A stretch of DNA of 64,000 bases from NCBI GenBank assembly GCA_037179385.1, contig CM074200.1, positions 29,825,884 to 29,889,883 on the forward strand. The letters run 5' to 3'. Position 1 is the stretch's first letter, and the number at the start of each line of letters is the position of its first letter. The DNA is from Holothuria scabra (taxonomy: Eukaryota > Echinodermata > Holothuroidea > Aspidochirotida > Holothuriidae). Made by a program: the position numbers and the translations under genes. Under the pieces are notes generated by a model. That model searched no databases. It had not been told where the DNA came from and saw nothing but the letters and a program-made list of their open reading frames with translations. Shown here one piece after another: positions 1 to 12,500 of this stretch.

Positions 1-503
1 AGGCCACGAGAAACGAAACCATTCTCGATACAACATATTTAGGGTATTCGTGGTTTTTTAGCTGTAAACCTAACAGTACGTTTCTAACATGTACCTTCCC
101 ATATATCCTTGCAGACAATGTACATAGTTGCAGAGTAAACAGGGCGATAGGGAAATTAGTAATAAGGACTTGAAAAGACTGCATAATTTAATTAATAAGC
201 AACACGCCCTATTAATAACTAATGGCGTGCAGCAAGTCCATACTCATTAGCGTAGAGGACGGGTGGGTTACAAAGGACATATGCCCTCTTATTTTTAGAG
301 CAAAATAATGGACCCATTCTAACAGATGATACAGGCAAGAAAATAATTTAGCCCTATTTGCTGGTCAACCTACAAAGCGGTATCAAAATTTGATAAACTG
401 GGTCTAAAAATCTAAATTCTGGCACAAATTATTCCCATCTGCCTGAAATATTGACCACTCGTTTATGTATGTAAAGAAGCTATAAAGTTAACATAACACT
501 CAC
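1..503. other. Intron after the TM4 exon, nothing recognised
   Basis: This AT-rich stretch follows the TM4 exon in transcript order. I looked for the conserved extracellular loop 2 Cys-Trp and a TM5 helix on the minus strand and found neither, so it is probably intronic sequence of the receptor gene. No repeat was recognised. Confidence 0.5.
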
Positions 504-570
504 ATTTGATCTACGCCGTAGTTGTTCCAGCGAACAACAGCAGATATGCCAACAATTATTGCCGGGAAAC
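504..570 (-). CDS. Adhesion GPCR exon: TM4
   Basis: This 67-bp exon has an AG acceptor after an AT-rich tract at 571-573 and a GTGAGT donor at 503-498. Joined to the preceding exon it reads GWG-FPAIIVGISAVV, followed by R-W-N-N-Y-G. This fits the family-B GPCR pattern in which TM4 begins with Gly-Trp-Gly-x-Pro. It starts with two bases, matching the single base left by the TM3 exon, and ends with two bases. It is the last exon recognised before the window edge. Confidence 0.85.
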
Positions 571-3500
571 CTTTAAAATAATGAAAAAAGTCATCCAAAA
601 ATTAAAATTTAAACATTATATTTACTTTAATCGATGTTTCAATTTCATCTTTATTTCTAACATTTATTGTTTAGGTTTAGACCTCGACCATATATTCTAC
701 TACCAACACCACAATGTGTCTAAGATTAATTATGTTATGTAACAAAAATCACTTTAAATGAACATTGTTCGATAGATAGTTTAAATTGTTATGAAAGTGA
801 TTGACTATGTGTGTCCTTTCTAATGTGTCTCATGTGAAAGTTAGCAAGAAATTTAACATCAAAGTCTCAACTGCATATAACTTTAAAAACCTACATTGAG
901 GTTTTTCTCGAAATTTACCAAATCTTTCCAAACATGTGTTAGGCTTTCTTCACATACTAATGACAAATTGTCAGAGGCGTGGACAATTCTCATATCCCAC
1001 ACACAAATAAATGTTTCATGTGAGCGAGTTATTAAAAATTCAATTCGTTTTGTTGTTGTTGTTTTTTAATATTGACCAGATCAGTTTCCAAGTTATGCCA
1101 CAAAACCGTTACAAGTCGGGATCACAAATAAATTCAAAATTTTAACTTTTTTGCGTGACAATTGGACGTAAAACTTGACTAGGCTAACAATAAGCATTAT
1201 CATGTGGCAGTGTCCTCTATAACTCTCCCCGTGCTATCAACTCAACATGACATTTTAAACAGTCAGACCCTGATAACAGCTGCTCCAGAGTTACACTGAA
1301 ACTCTTTGAATCTCTGAACTTCCCGATTTATGGACTTAACAAATGATGACAATTTCTGCAGCTGTCTAAATGGCATAAAAATGACAACAGAATCTTTATT
1401 CTGAGGTATGATGAGAGAAAAATAACGTTTTATGTGTGCGGAAGGCTTTTAGCATAGGCTAATCTGCTTTTTCGAAACATAATGAACTTTAATATTAAGT
1501 GAAAAAGCTTATACTTTCGACAACGTTTAGTGACAATAAAATTTAACTACCATACACTCTTAAAAAGTTGGTTAAAAAAATTCACCAACACTGGTCACGT
1601 ATGTCAAATACCTGAAATTGGTTAAATTTTACCCAATATGTGTTGTTTATTTGGTTACCCCACAGGCTGGTTACCCAATAAAGTGGTAAAAAACCTCTTG
1701 GATAACCCATTAATCAACAATTATTGGGTAAAATTTAACCAATTTCAGGTATTTGACATACGTGACCAGTGTTGGTGAATTTTTTTAACCAACTTTTTAA
1801 GAGTGTACTTGTCATTTTTACCGGCAATATGAGAATGTGTCGACTACCGAAATTCCTTTAGTACTGTTGGCTTATGGTTTCAATTCAATGTAATGTTTTC
1901 TTTTTATTTAACTAATATTTTTTACATACCCCATCCACATACGGTGTAGTAAATTGTTTTATTTTTGCCATCAAAGCGAGAAAATACTTTGACAATTTCA
2001 AAGTATAGATGAACCCCCTCTATAAGCATCCACATAAACACAGCCAGATAAACGTAATGTAGAAATATCGCCGCCAGTCTACATGCCAACTGAAAAGAAG
2101 AAGTAAAACAAATAATAATTGAGGCACTTGACGGTTTGCTAAATTCAGAAAACTTTGTATATATTTATGTAAAGCAATTTTAATTCTAATGGGAGACGAT
2201 GTCGAAATTTGTTCATCAAAATTCTAAATAATATGTGGCATTATAGCTCTACGAGTGCTTTACTGTTAGGTGTTAGTGTCAGAGGTCACACTGGGCTAGG
2301 CTCGGATCCAGACATTCCAAAAAAGGGGGCTGACTTGAGAGAAAGCAAGGAAGTGAAGGAATTGCACTGCTAATTTCCCGTATGTTTTATTGTTTATTGT
2401 TTATTTTTTTTCAACTGTACTACATGCAAACGTACATTCATTATCATTATTATTATGATACAATACGAAATAATATTTACAAGAAACGTGAGTATGAAGA
2501 CAGTAGAAAAGGAACCAGATGAAGCTTGCAAGCTTTTCTAGTCTGGCCCTAATAACTGAGATGTTCTTAATTGCTTACACAACTAGAATATATAAATACG
2601 AATATGACTCCTATAACATTTACAGGATTGTATACAAAGAATTGCTGCTAGTTTGATGCTTACTTTTAGCCAGATTTTTAATTATTTATTTATTTGATTA
2701 TTTATTTATTTTTTTTGCCAGATAAAATTAATTATCCACATACAATAACAAGAAGGATTTCTTTAAGTACTTCTTGAATAGATTAAGGTTAGGGGCATTT
2801 CAATGTTGATCTGGCCAGGCGCATATCCTGGATTGTGTCATGGGGGGTGTCATGGGGGTTGGGGGCATGACATGAGGGAAAAGTCTAAGGAACGATGGAA
2901 AAACTGGTGTTTTTGCATTGCAAGGTTGGATCATGGGGTTCCAACCCCCAAAATACCCCGTGGCTACGCCAATGGATCTGGCGAAAAAGGGAGGGCCGAT
3001 GCCGTGAAAGCCCGCCCCCTCCCTTTGGACCCGCGCCTGCTGGGGTGTTAAATTGCCGAAGGCTGCCAATGGATACCCAACGGCTGCTGACTATCGGTTG
3101 TACACGTACAAATCAGTTACACACAAACGTCATTACTTTCAATATCGCCCACTTATGCAAATATATATATCTTCTAAAGCTTTCGTTTTTCCTTAACTTT
3201 CACCTTTGTGGCCTCATTTGATTTGGAGATTAAACCTTAGGTAACAATCAATATTTGGTCATCATATACGGACGTAAGACTTACCTCGTGATGGCGGGCT
3301 CCAGTAGTGGATATGAAAAGAAGTTGAGCAATGAGAAGAGCTGCCACTAAATGCTTGTGTATGAACACACGGTCCGATTTCAGTGAGCTGTGATAACATT
3401 GCAAGAAAATAAGAGGAGAAAGCGGGTGCCATCGGAAACCATAAGCCTTTCTTAACCCGGAAACACCCGGATGTGAATGTATGGAAATACACGGGATACC

Positions 3501-6500
3501 TACTCCCTACGTACAAAATAGTGAAATTCACTCATCAAAGATCGCCTTCAGTGCAGTGACAACTCTTTCATTGAGTTAAAATCAATGATGACATTCCACT
3601 CACGTAGAAGTGGTAATTAACTCTAAAGGAGTGAAAATGTCACTTGACTAGGAGTGGAATGTCACTCGAAATAGAGATTGTAGCCAATCACTGTAATTAC
3701 AAACCAATCATTTTGGTAGTTGTTTAGAGGGTAAGTTTCAAATGGATACATTTAAGTAATCGATTACTGCATGAATGTGCCAGTCTTTAACGTTGGGAAG
3801 CTGACCTCGGGGTCACCGAAATATATTAAGCTCTGATGACGTCACACAATTTTGAATGTTAGTCGCTTATGGAAATGTACAATTGGTAAAAAGAATGGCT
3901 GATTTATTCCGTTTACTTCCAATTACGATCAAGAAAACGGGATAATGTCTATTATCCCCCGCCTCAATAGTCCCACGTGTCAATAGTCACCTGATGTGTG
4001 TCAATGGTCCCGTGTCTTATTGGTCCCCTAACCATAAACCCTAACCCCACCCGGGGGACTAATGAGACGGGGACTAATGAGACGGGGGCTATAGAGCGGG
4101 CCCTATATGGCATCTGCATCTTCTTCCCACGAAACATTTTGAGCTACACATCGAGACTGCTCAACCATAAAGGAATCCTTGCGTTTCGATCGTAGTCCCG
4201 CCTCATTCAGAACAGGACATGTAATATCCGATACATACTATTGTATTCATCATGTGTAATGGATTGCAGGTACCGGGCCAAAGCCCCAAATTATAGGAAA
4301 TTGGGATGTCAACTACTAACCCCGGTAGCAGTCAACCCTCGGAACAGTTTTGATGCGACTACCTGCACGTCACATTGGTTTAAAATAAACTCAACTTTTA
4401 ATCAATGTATTTTTTACATAAAATTTTCTACATTTAATTTTCTTACGATAGGCAGACCAGGACGATTAGTGTGATGAGCAAAGCTACCGTTGATATCGAT
4501 AAACCGATCACACTGAGCGTTGAAAGAGCTGCTTCGTGTTTTTCATCTATCTATAATTACAATAAAAAATGAACATATTCTAAAGAATTCTTGAGAGAAC
4601 GTTTTTGCTTGACCCTGAGATAAGCTTTTTCTTTCCAATGAAAACCCTCAGTTTAGTCAGCCGGTATATAGTGAGAATGAGGCGAACGTTTATATGTCCT
4701 ATTTGAAATCCTTTTTCTATAACATTCAGTATTTAGTTTCTATAACTTAAGCTCGAGATACATCAATGAACGAATTTTTTTCATCTACATTGACTAGGAG
4801 ACTTTAATCTTGATATTTAGATATTTTAGACTCAGAACTTGACAACAACACTGACAATCAACAACAAAACCTTTGTGTAAACTTTATTTAATAACGAGTT
4901 TACATCTGCCTTAAACAAATGTACTGCAAAGAGCAGAATCGTGAAAGATTCAAATATCAGTTCACTACAATCAACAATAATATCAACCCCACTAAACTAA
5001 TATCAACACACAAACAATAATAATATCAATCCTCTACAATCTCAAACCCTTGAAACCTTAAGTGAAATAATATTATAACAGACCCCGATGATGACGGCTA
5101 CAGCAGTTACCAAGGTTTGTGGGTCAGGGTTTCACATGGGTCAATTTTGTCATTTGATGTTTTACTGCGGCAAAAATTGACCCTCACCCAAATCCTGCCC
5201 TAGTCTTTTGTTATTAATGTTGGGAAAGAGATCTATTTAAAATCCACTTCTAATGTCATAATGGAGCATGAACATCGACCCTGAATATGGCGGCAAATTC
5301 ACAGTGGTTTATGGAAACTGTAGTCTAGCAATCTCATTTATTATTTTAATTTTCTCTTAACCTTATAAACATCAAAAATGATATTTGCGAAATTGGATAA
5401 CATTAGACACTTTACCTCTATTTCCGTCGTCTGTATCAGAATTGCAAAGTTAGTGGTGTGATTACAACTACATTGCACATAGGTCTCATTCTTATCTGTG
5501 ATGTTGCAACCATAGGTACTCCAAATACCATCAGCATTACCACTTTTCAAAAGAGAAGAAGTACGGTAGATGAGAGCAGAAATGTTTTAGTTAATGTTTT
5601 AATAAAGAGAGACCGACGTAAACTTTTCAAACAGATTTTAAAAACCAGGAGGATACTGAGTTGCGGTAGGGGGTTCTTTCTGACAACTCGGATGTATGTT
5701 AGACCCCTCCGCCCCTCAAAAAACCGTTTCCGCCTAATAAAATTTCAATCATGAATATGAACGAGTACATGGTGCCTTTAATCTATAATCAAAGGAAGGA
5801 GGTTGTCATTGCATAATTTTGCTGAAAGTATTTAAAATGAAATTAAAGTGAAATGAATAATAAAAAAAAAATTGGCCTTACGATGTTGTATCCCAGAAAA
5901 CGCAAAAAGGCTGTATTTTGTAACACTTTTCGTCGTTTTCGCCACAATCTTGAACTTTTCGCCGATCCTGTTGTTCAGTTTAATTACGAAAAGACATTAA
6001 GTAAATTTCCAAATTAGCGGCTCGCCATAGGGGCACGGGGGGGACTTGCCCCCCCAAACATTTCCAAAGTATGGTCTTCAATTTTCCATAATAACATTAT
6101 TCGATATGACATGAATAAAAAGTAGCCTTTTTCTTAATCTGGGAAAAGTATCCCAGCCTTCTCTCTCATGCAAATGTCATAAATTATTTATGAAGTGTAA
6201 CTAATGCGTAATTGTGAAGGATATAGTTCGTAATTGTATCAAAATTTTAGCCCAGTACCGGCCGCCCAGAAGCGTTGATAGCGCTACCAGCACAAATAGC
6301 AGTACTGAATAAGTACTGCTATTGGTGCTGGTAGCGCTAGCAATGCTTCTGTGTGGCCGGTTCAGGTTAACAGGCTCATTCGAACACTGGTCATATGAGT
6401 TAATATGATTCGAAAAGTTATGATTTCAAGTTATTTCCAACGGTGTGCAGCTCCTTGAAACAAAAAACGTCCAGAACAAATTTTTGTTTGATATTTTGAA

Positions 6501-9500
6501 GAGGAACATATTCTGGGCATAGCTTACTGGGGAAATTTTTTACTCATTTCCCATGTTTGGTTCTTTAGATATTAGATTTGAAGTTGAGATATTTTCTACA
6601 AAGAGTGAACTTACAACAAGTAGACGTGAAGTCATGCATTCACATTGATGGAAATGTTTAGTTGTTTTCCTCTAAAATTTAATACCATATTTATACAATT
6701 TAACTGTGATATGTTGTAACCATAAGTGCATCCCGAGCAATGGAAGTTTAAAAACTTAATTTGCCTTAAGGGCAAGATAGCATCCCTAATCAATTCAAGA
6801 TCAAACACAGCAGGATCAAAAATAAATAAAAAACAAAACAAAACATTGACCATCAATATGAATACATGACATAGCATCTGCTTGATCCAAGTTTACCTTT
6901 TGTAGAAAATGTGTCAACTTCAGTTGCTAATATCTCGAGAACCGAACATGAGAAATGAACTTGAAAACTTCACCAGAGTGCTTAGAATATGTTTGTCTTT
7001 AACATATCAAACAAAAATTTGGTTCTGGTCTATTCTTTTTAATGGAGATTTTACTTTGCGTCAAAGAAAATGATAAAATGTCACATCGTCCTGTAAATGA
7101 GCCAGTACATTTTATCTGGTAATTTTATGATCATTTTTCAATTTGATTTTCTTTTTATTAAAATGAAGATTTTATTGCAAAGGAAAGCTCAAAATAACGA
7201 CTGCTTAAATTTTTCTTAGAAGCCTGGCAAATGCAATTTCCGGCTATCTGAGAGGTCGCGATTTTTCAAAATTTTCTGTACGCTCCGCGCCAACTGATGG
7301 TGGCGCTCCGCTTGGATAGTCTTTCAGGCAGTCAGTCACCACTTCTCATGCCCCCCCCCCAAAAAAAATTTGCACGACATCCCCTGATACTATTTGAGAT
7401 GTCTTGGTCTCAAGTTGAGTTTGCCACCCCCCCCCCCCCCACAAACAAAATTTCCTTATATCCGCCGTTGAATTTGCAGAACTAATTTTCTGCCTTGTAT
7501 TATGAATACAAGTTGCGATGACATTGCAATGTCAAGTTCAAATTTAGAACAAATTTGATGATGTTTAACAAAGGTCTCTGAGTATGACTTCTCTTACTGT
7601 TTTAACAAGTCTCAATTAGCATTTTCTCTTTTGCACAAAGGCAGTTTCTCAAAAGATTTGTGATTCCATGATACGTTGAGTTTTTTACGTTTATCTCTTC
7701 TCTCCTTTTGGAACCTTAAGATCTTAGAAGAAGGAAAGAGAGGTTATTTTCCAAATATAGCAAGTGAAATCGATACTTTGGGAAAAGAGATAAGTTACAT
7801 AGTTGGGAGGACATCATACAACAGTGCATTCGAAACGTTTAGGTTAGTTAGTTAGATAAGATTTAACAACACACCAACACGAATGTGTTATACAGTGTCA
7901 CACTGTTCAAATACTTTTCAAGTCTTCGTAACATTGAATACAATAAACTTGGTGTCACAGTTATCAACAATGGACTTAATTTGTTCGATAATATATTTGT
8001 GAATGCACATTCGTTCGACTTTAAATTTATCGTATAAGCTGTGGTACATTAAATAATGCAGAAAAGAAAAAATCGACGATGTCCTAGTGGTATTCAACTC
8101 GAATAATAAATAAGATAATTACGATTATTCTGCACCTCTAAAGAAATTTTCGGAAAATTTTTCAAGGTAAAATATCTGAATATACGCTGTATAGATTCTT
8201 CGAATGCTATTTCATATTGCAGAGAGCCGGTTTACTATGCTAAAAGAAAAAGAAAAGAAAAAACTGGGAAAACGAAAAACTGAATTTAAAATCGCATGTT
8301 TCTTCCTCATGTTTACCACGTTTACATTTTCACGTACCTGCTGGTATGGCAGGCCTTCATTATTTAAAATGAAATTTAAAATATTCGTGACAAGCATTTT
8401 TTTAAAGAAGTCTTGTCTTAAAAGTTCAATATGGAATAATTACCAGTTCGAGTCCAAACATTACAGGTACCGACGTTGGTTTTCCATTTAGAAGTACGGT
8501 AACTGCAATTAAACTGGAAACTACAGCGCTGGTGTAATCGTTTCTGTAGAAGGAATGGTGTATATGTTTAAAGGTATATCGTCTGACCATGATGCTTAAG
8601 AGGTGACAGTTTGAAATCTTCTCAAAAAGTATTACTAGAATCTTTCAACTTTTTGTTCTTATACTTTCGTTTCAATACTGTTGTAAATAGTGACTTCATG
8701 CGAAAGAATGTAAGTGAACCACGTGACCATCATGAAAATCTGTTGATATAATCTTAAGGGTAATCTATCAAGTAAAGGAGACAACGCAAATTTTCTCGCT
8801 GTCGGCAGCCTATCTCTGTCTAGGATTTAGAGAGCGTTTACAAAAATTTTATCCCCGACTGATCAGACGGTCCTCTACACCACTCATGAGTTTTAATAGT
8901 GCCTCTCCTCAGGGAAGAGAGACTCTTTGAAAAGAACAAATTGGTTCAACTAAAGGACCTTCTGCTTTACAAATGTGAGTCCCAAATGTCCAAATTTTGA
9001 CTGCACGCGACTGTCTAACCTAATTAATATCGACATTCCTCTACGTTAATTACTCCTGATTCATATCAAGCTCAATTGTGATAACAGAGAAAACTGTGAT
9101 TTACGTTCAGAAAGAGATTCATTTTATATTTTACGTTCTGGCCGTGATTTGTTCCAAGAATAAACTTACCCGAAATCGCCGATCTCCGACGTCTCATAAA
9201 ATACTGTTAATATATCGATAATACTGTCAGTACCTGAAAAAAGTAATTCAGCATTAAAAAAACATGAAAAGGGGAAAATAAAAAGAAAAAGAAAGGAAAA
9301 TAGATTTAAAAAAAAAACAAATAGTGAACTTAGTCACTTTTTAATAGGGTAGAAAGTGTGAATTTACTCCATTAGAGTGTTAAATTCACTCCAAAAATAA
9401 AGAAAATCACACCAAGAATGCGAAAATTTACCCTTTAAAGAGTCTCTGCAGGGATCAATCTTTTTAAGAGTGCTCCCTGTCGGCGCTTCATCAATAGTGA

Positions 9501-12500
9501 AACTTCGCTATTTTGTAGTGACTGTCAATCTTTTCGGAATTGTTTACCAGAATTGTTTACCAGTTTAGAGTCAAACAAATTTTTTAAATATAGAGATGGA
9601 GATGTCATGGGGAGGAAAGGAGATTGGGCAAAACTCTCACTATTTAAATTGATCTTGAGTCATTGTTTCTATTGGCAGATTAACTGGGGGATTTATTTTT
9701 CGGCTTATAGTGCTTCTATTTCACTTTGTGCAAAGTTTTCAAACAGAATGCAACTGTCATTTAAAACATTTTATTCCCCCTAAAAAATTGAAAAAACCTG
9801 TCTCGCTGAATCCTCTTATCCAGTCGTTTTGAATTGCAATGTAACCACCCAAACGCTGGTCTTCTAGATCGTTGGAGTAACTGGACGAAAACCCCTTGAA
9901 ATTGTCAGCTGACTGGCGGACAAGTGTTGTGGCTGATTGAAGAAAATAAAAAAAAAATTAAGCGCGCATTCATAAGGCAAATAAGGAGACTGAGGATAAC
10001 TTGGGGACTCGGAAAAGTCACTTGACATCACATAGTGATGAAAACTTCAGAATGCACAAGCACACAATGTATACTCCCAGCTATATAATAGTACAAAGTG
10101 TCTGATACGATGGCGATCATTTGTAGGTGATACTGTCATTTTAGACAGATGCGGAGTCTTTAGTCCTTAGGTGTAATTTTACGCTAATATATTTCGGGCA
10201 TTCATGGACGAAAGTTTATTCAATATTAAAATGATATTTTTTAGAAACGGTTGGACAATATTTCAACCGACTGGCTAGTGGACATTTAAGGAGTTAGTTA
10301 TTGAAAACGGTCTCTTCTTTTCATGCAGTCTAGAATGGAGCCATACATGACAGACCAATAATGTAAATGGTCTAAGGGCTGTGAGGTTGGTCAAGTGTTG
10401 TCCTGCAGTGGGCGTATAGATTCTTCGGGAAGGAGTCATTGTTTGGTTTCGCCGAACGGCTCTTTGTCAGAAAGTCGGGAGGACTTTAGAAAAAAGTTCT
10501 TGAAAACGGTCGCATACATGGCTACAAAGCATACATCATTCTCAATTTGATAACCGTAAGTTCTAACCCCACGCCCACTCCTAGCCCCGATTTACACGCA
10601 TTTGCTCAAAGATGATACAGAGCTTACCAATGTTTGAATAGGAGATCTGAGTAGCATTAGACGATGTTTTATTAGCAAAATCTTCCAACAATGTATTGCA
10701 AGCTTCTGCAAATACAGCAGGATTCTTGAAGGAGAAGAAAACAAAGGGTTAATAATGTTCATTAAAAATCTCACCAAAAATTAAAGTAACATTTCCCGTA
10801 ACATTTCTAGTGATGAGGAGATAAAGTAACCCAGGAGTCATGAGAGATGACGTCACATTTACTGTGATAAACGAGGAACTGACTGGCGCAACAGTGATAA
10901 TTGAGAAGAGAGATATGTGAGAAAATTTTGAAAAAGAAATTTGTTTTGATGTGGAGTGGAACTTCTTCCCATCTCAATTCCAATAGCTGCTAATTAGCAA
11001 ATTTCAGAAACAGACACAAAAATAATGTCTTCTAATCAAACTTGAAAAAGTAGATCCCAAGTAAACTCACCGCTAAAGCGAAAGTGTACTCCGAGGGGGA
11101 AGCTAAAAGCTGGTTGAATAGGTACAGGTAATTCTAGACAGAAAAAAGTGAGATAACATTTTGTAAAAGACGAACTAGGTGAGCTAGCTTGTGCATACAA
11201 CAATATATGAAATGTGAAGAATGTTTTAGAGGTTATTACTAGAAACAAATTAACCTCAATAGGGGCTTGCAATGTGTACTGGATTTGCTTTAAGTTTCCG
11301 TGCAAAAATTAAACAAGTAATCAGCTGGAGCACACTGAACCAACTCGAGTACAGCTTGACTCAAATTAACCGGACTACTAGAAATAGCTTTGTTGAAGGT
11401 AATCGTTGCCAGCTAGTCGCTAAAACTTTGGCTGTAGTCAGATATAGGCACAGAGATACTACGCATACCCGACTCCAATCCTAGTTACACGCCTAAGCTC
11501 ATGTAGTATGTTAATCTGATGGTCGTTGCCACGTTATCCTTTTTGACTTCCTACAAATGTCACTTGATTTCACGTGGACATCTTTTCTACCAAAGAGCAG
11601 GGTCTCTGCCGGATCGGAGACACAGACGAATATTGTCACCCTCCAGCTTATTTTCAGTAACCTCGACCCACTACGAATAATATAAAAGTAGTTTTATGCA
11701 TTTATTAGTTGTCCACATTTTCCAATAAGTATAGGTTAATTCTACTAACACGAACGCCTTAGGTCTACGTGTAGCCATTTACTTGTCTGTGAATGAATTG
11801 TAAAGTGGAACTGGTAAAGGATGAGCCCGAAAGCCATAGAAATCTTGTCGTGATCAGCATGTTGTGGCAAAATCATCTCATACACATACAGAAAGATAAA
11901 AGATAATACAAGCATTTCTATCAACTATGGATTAGGGGACCATGTACACTTTTATTGTTCAACGTGTGCGTTCCTTGCATGCAATAATCACTCTTTGTCA
12001 AAGAGAAAGAAATTCTTACTTTGACATAAACATCAATGTCCTCGACATTGTCTTTTATAAATGTATTTTCTTCAAACCAATCCTCCAGTTGTAGCACATG
12101 CGCACTGCACAGGGTTTTGTTTTCCACTATTGTGATGACGTCATCCAATGTCCCGTTTAGAAGTATTTGCTGTAGAGAAGCAAGAAAATAAAAAAAAAAG
12201 AAAGTATTTCTATTCTGGCATTTTTATTGTGGATTTGTTGATGTCCTCTTTGTTGTGAAATAGGTTACAAGGTTAGTTTCTTTTTCTGCTTAGTAATTGC
12301 ATACGATAGTTCTCAGTGACGTCACAACTAGGCCTGCACATACATATAGTAGTTGCCCTTAAACGTGGCTGAAATATGCCGCGTAAAAGTTCCTATGATG
12401 TCACTATCTACACACTTAATGCAATGATATCACGTGCTGGAAGTGAAAGAAAGGGATCAATCTAAAGGTCAAAGTGAGTTATTATTAGGTCTTAACAAAA

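Noticed and set aside
8465..8546. Possible alternative GAIN exon on the minus strand
   Set aside because: It has a good acceptor and an open frame, but its phase makes it exclusive with the 8,338-8,416 exon, which fits the helical pattern better.
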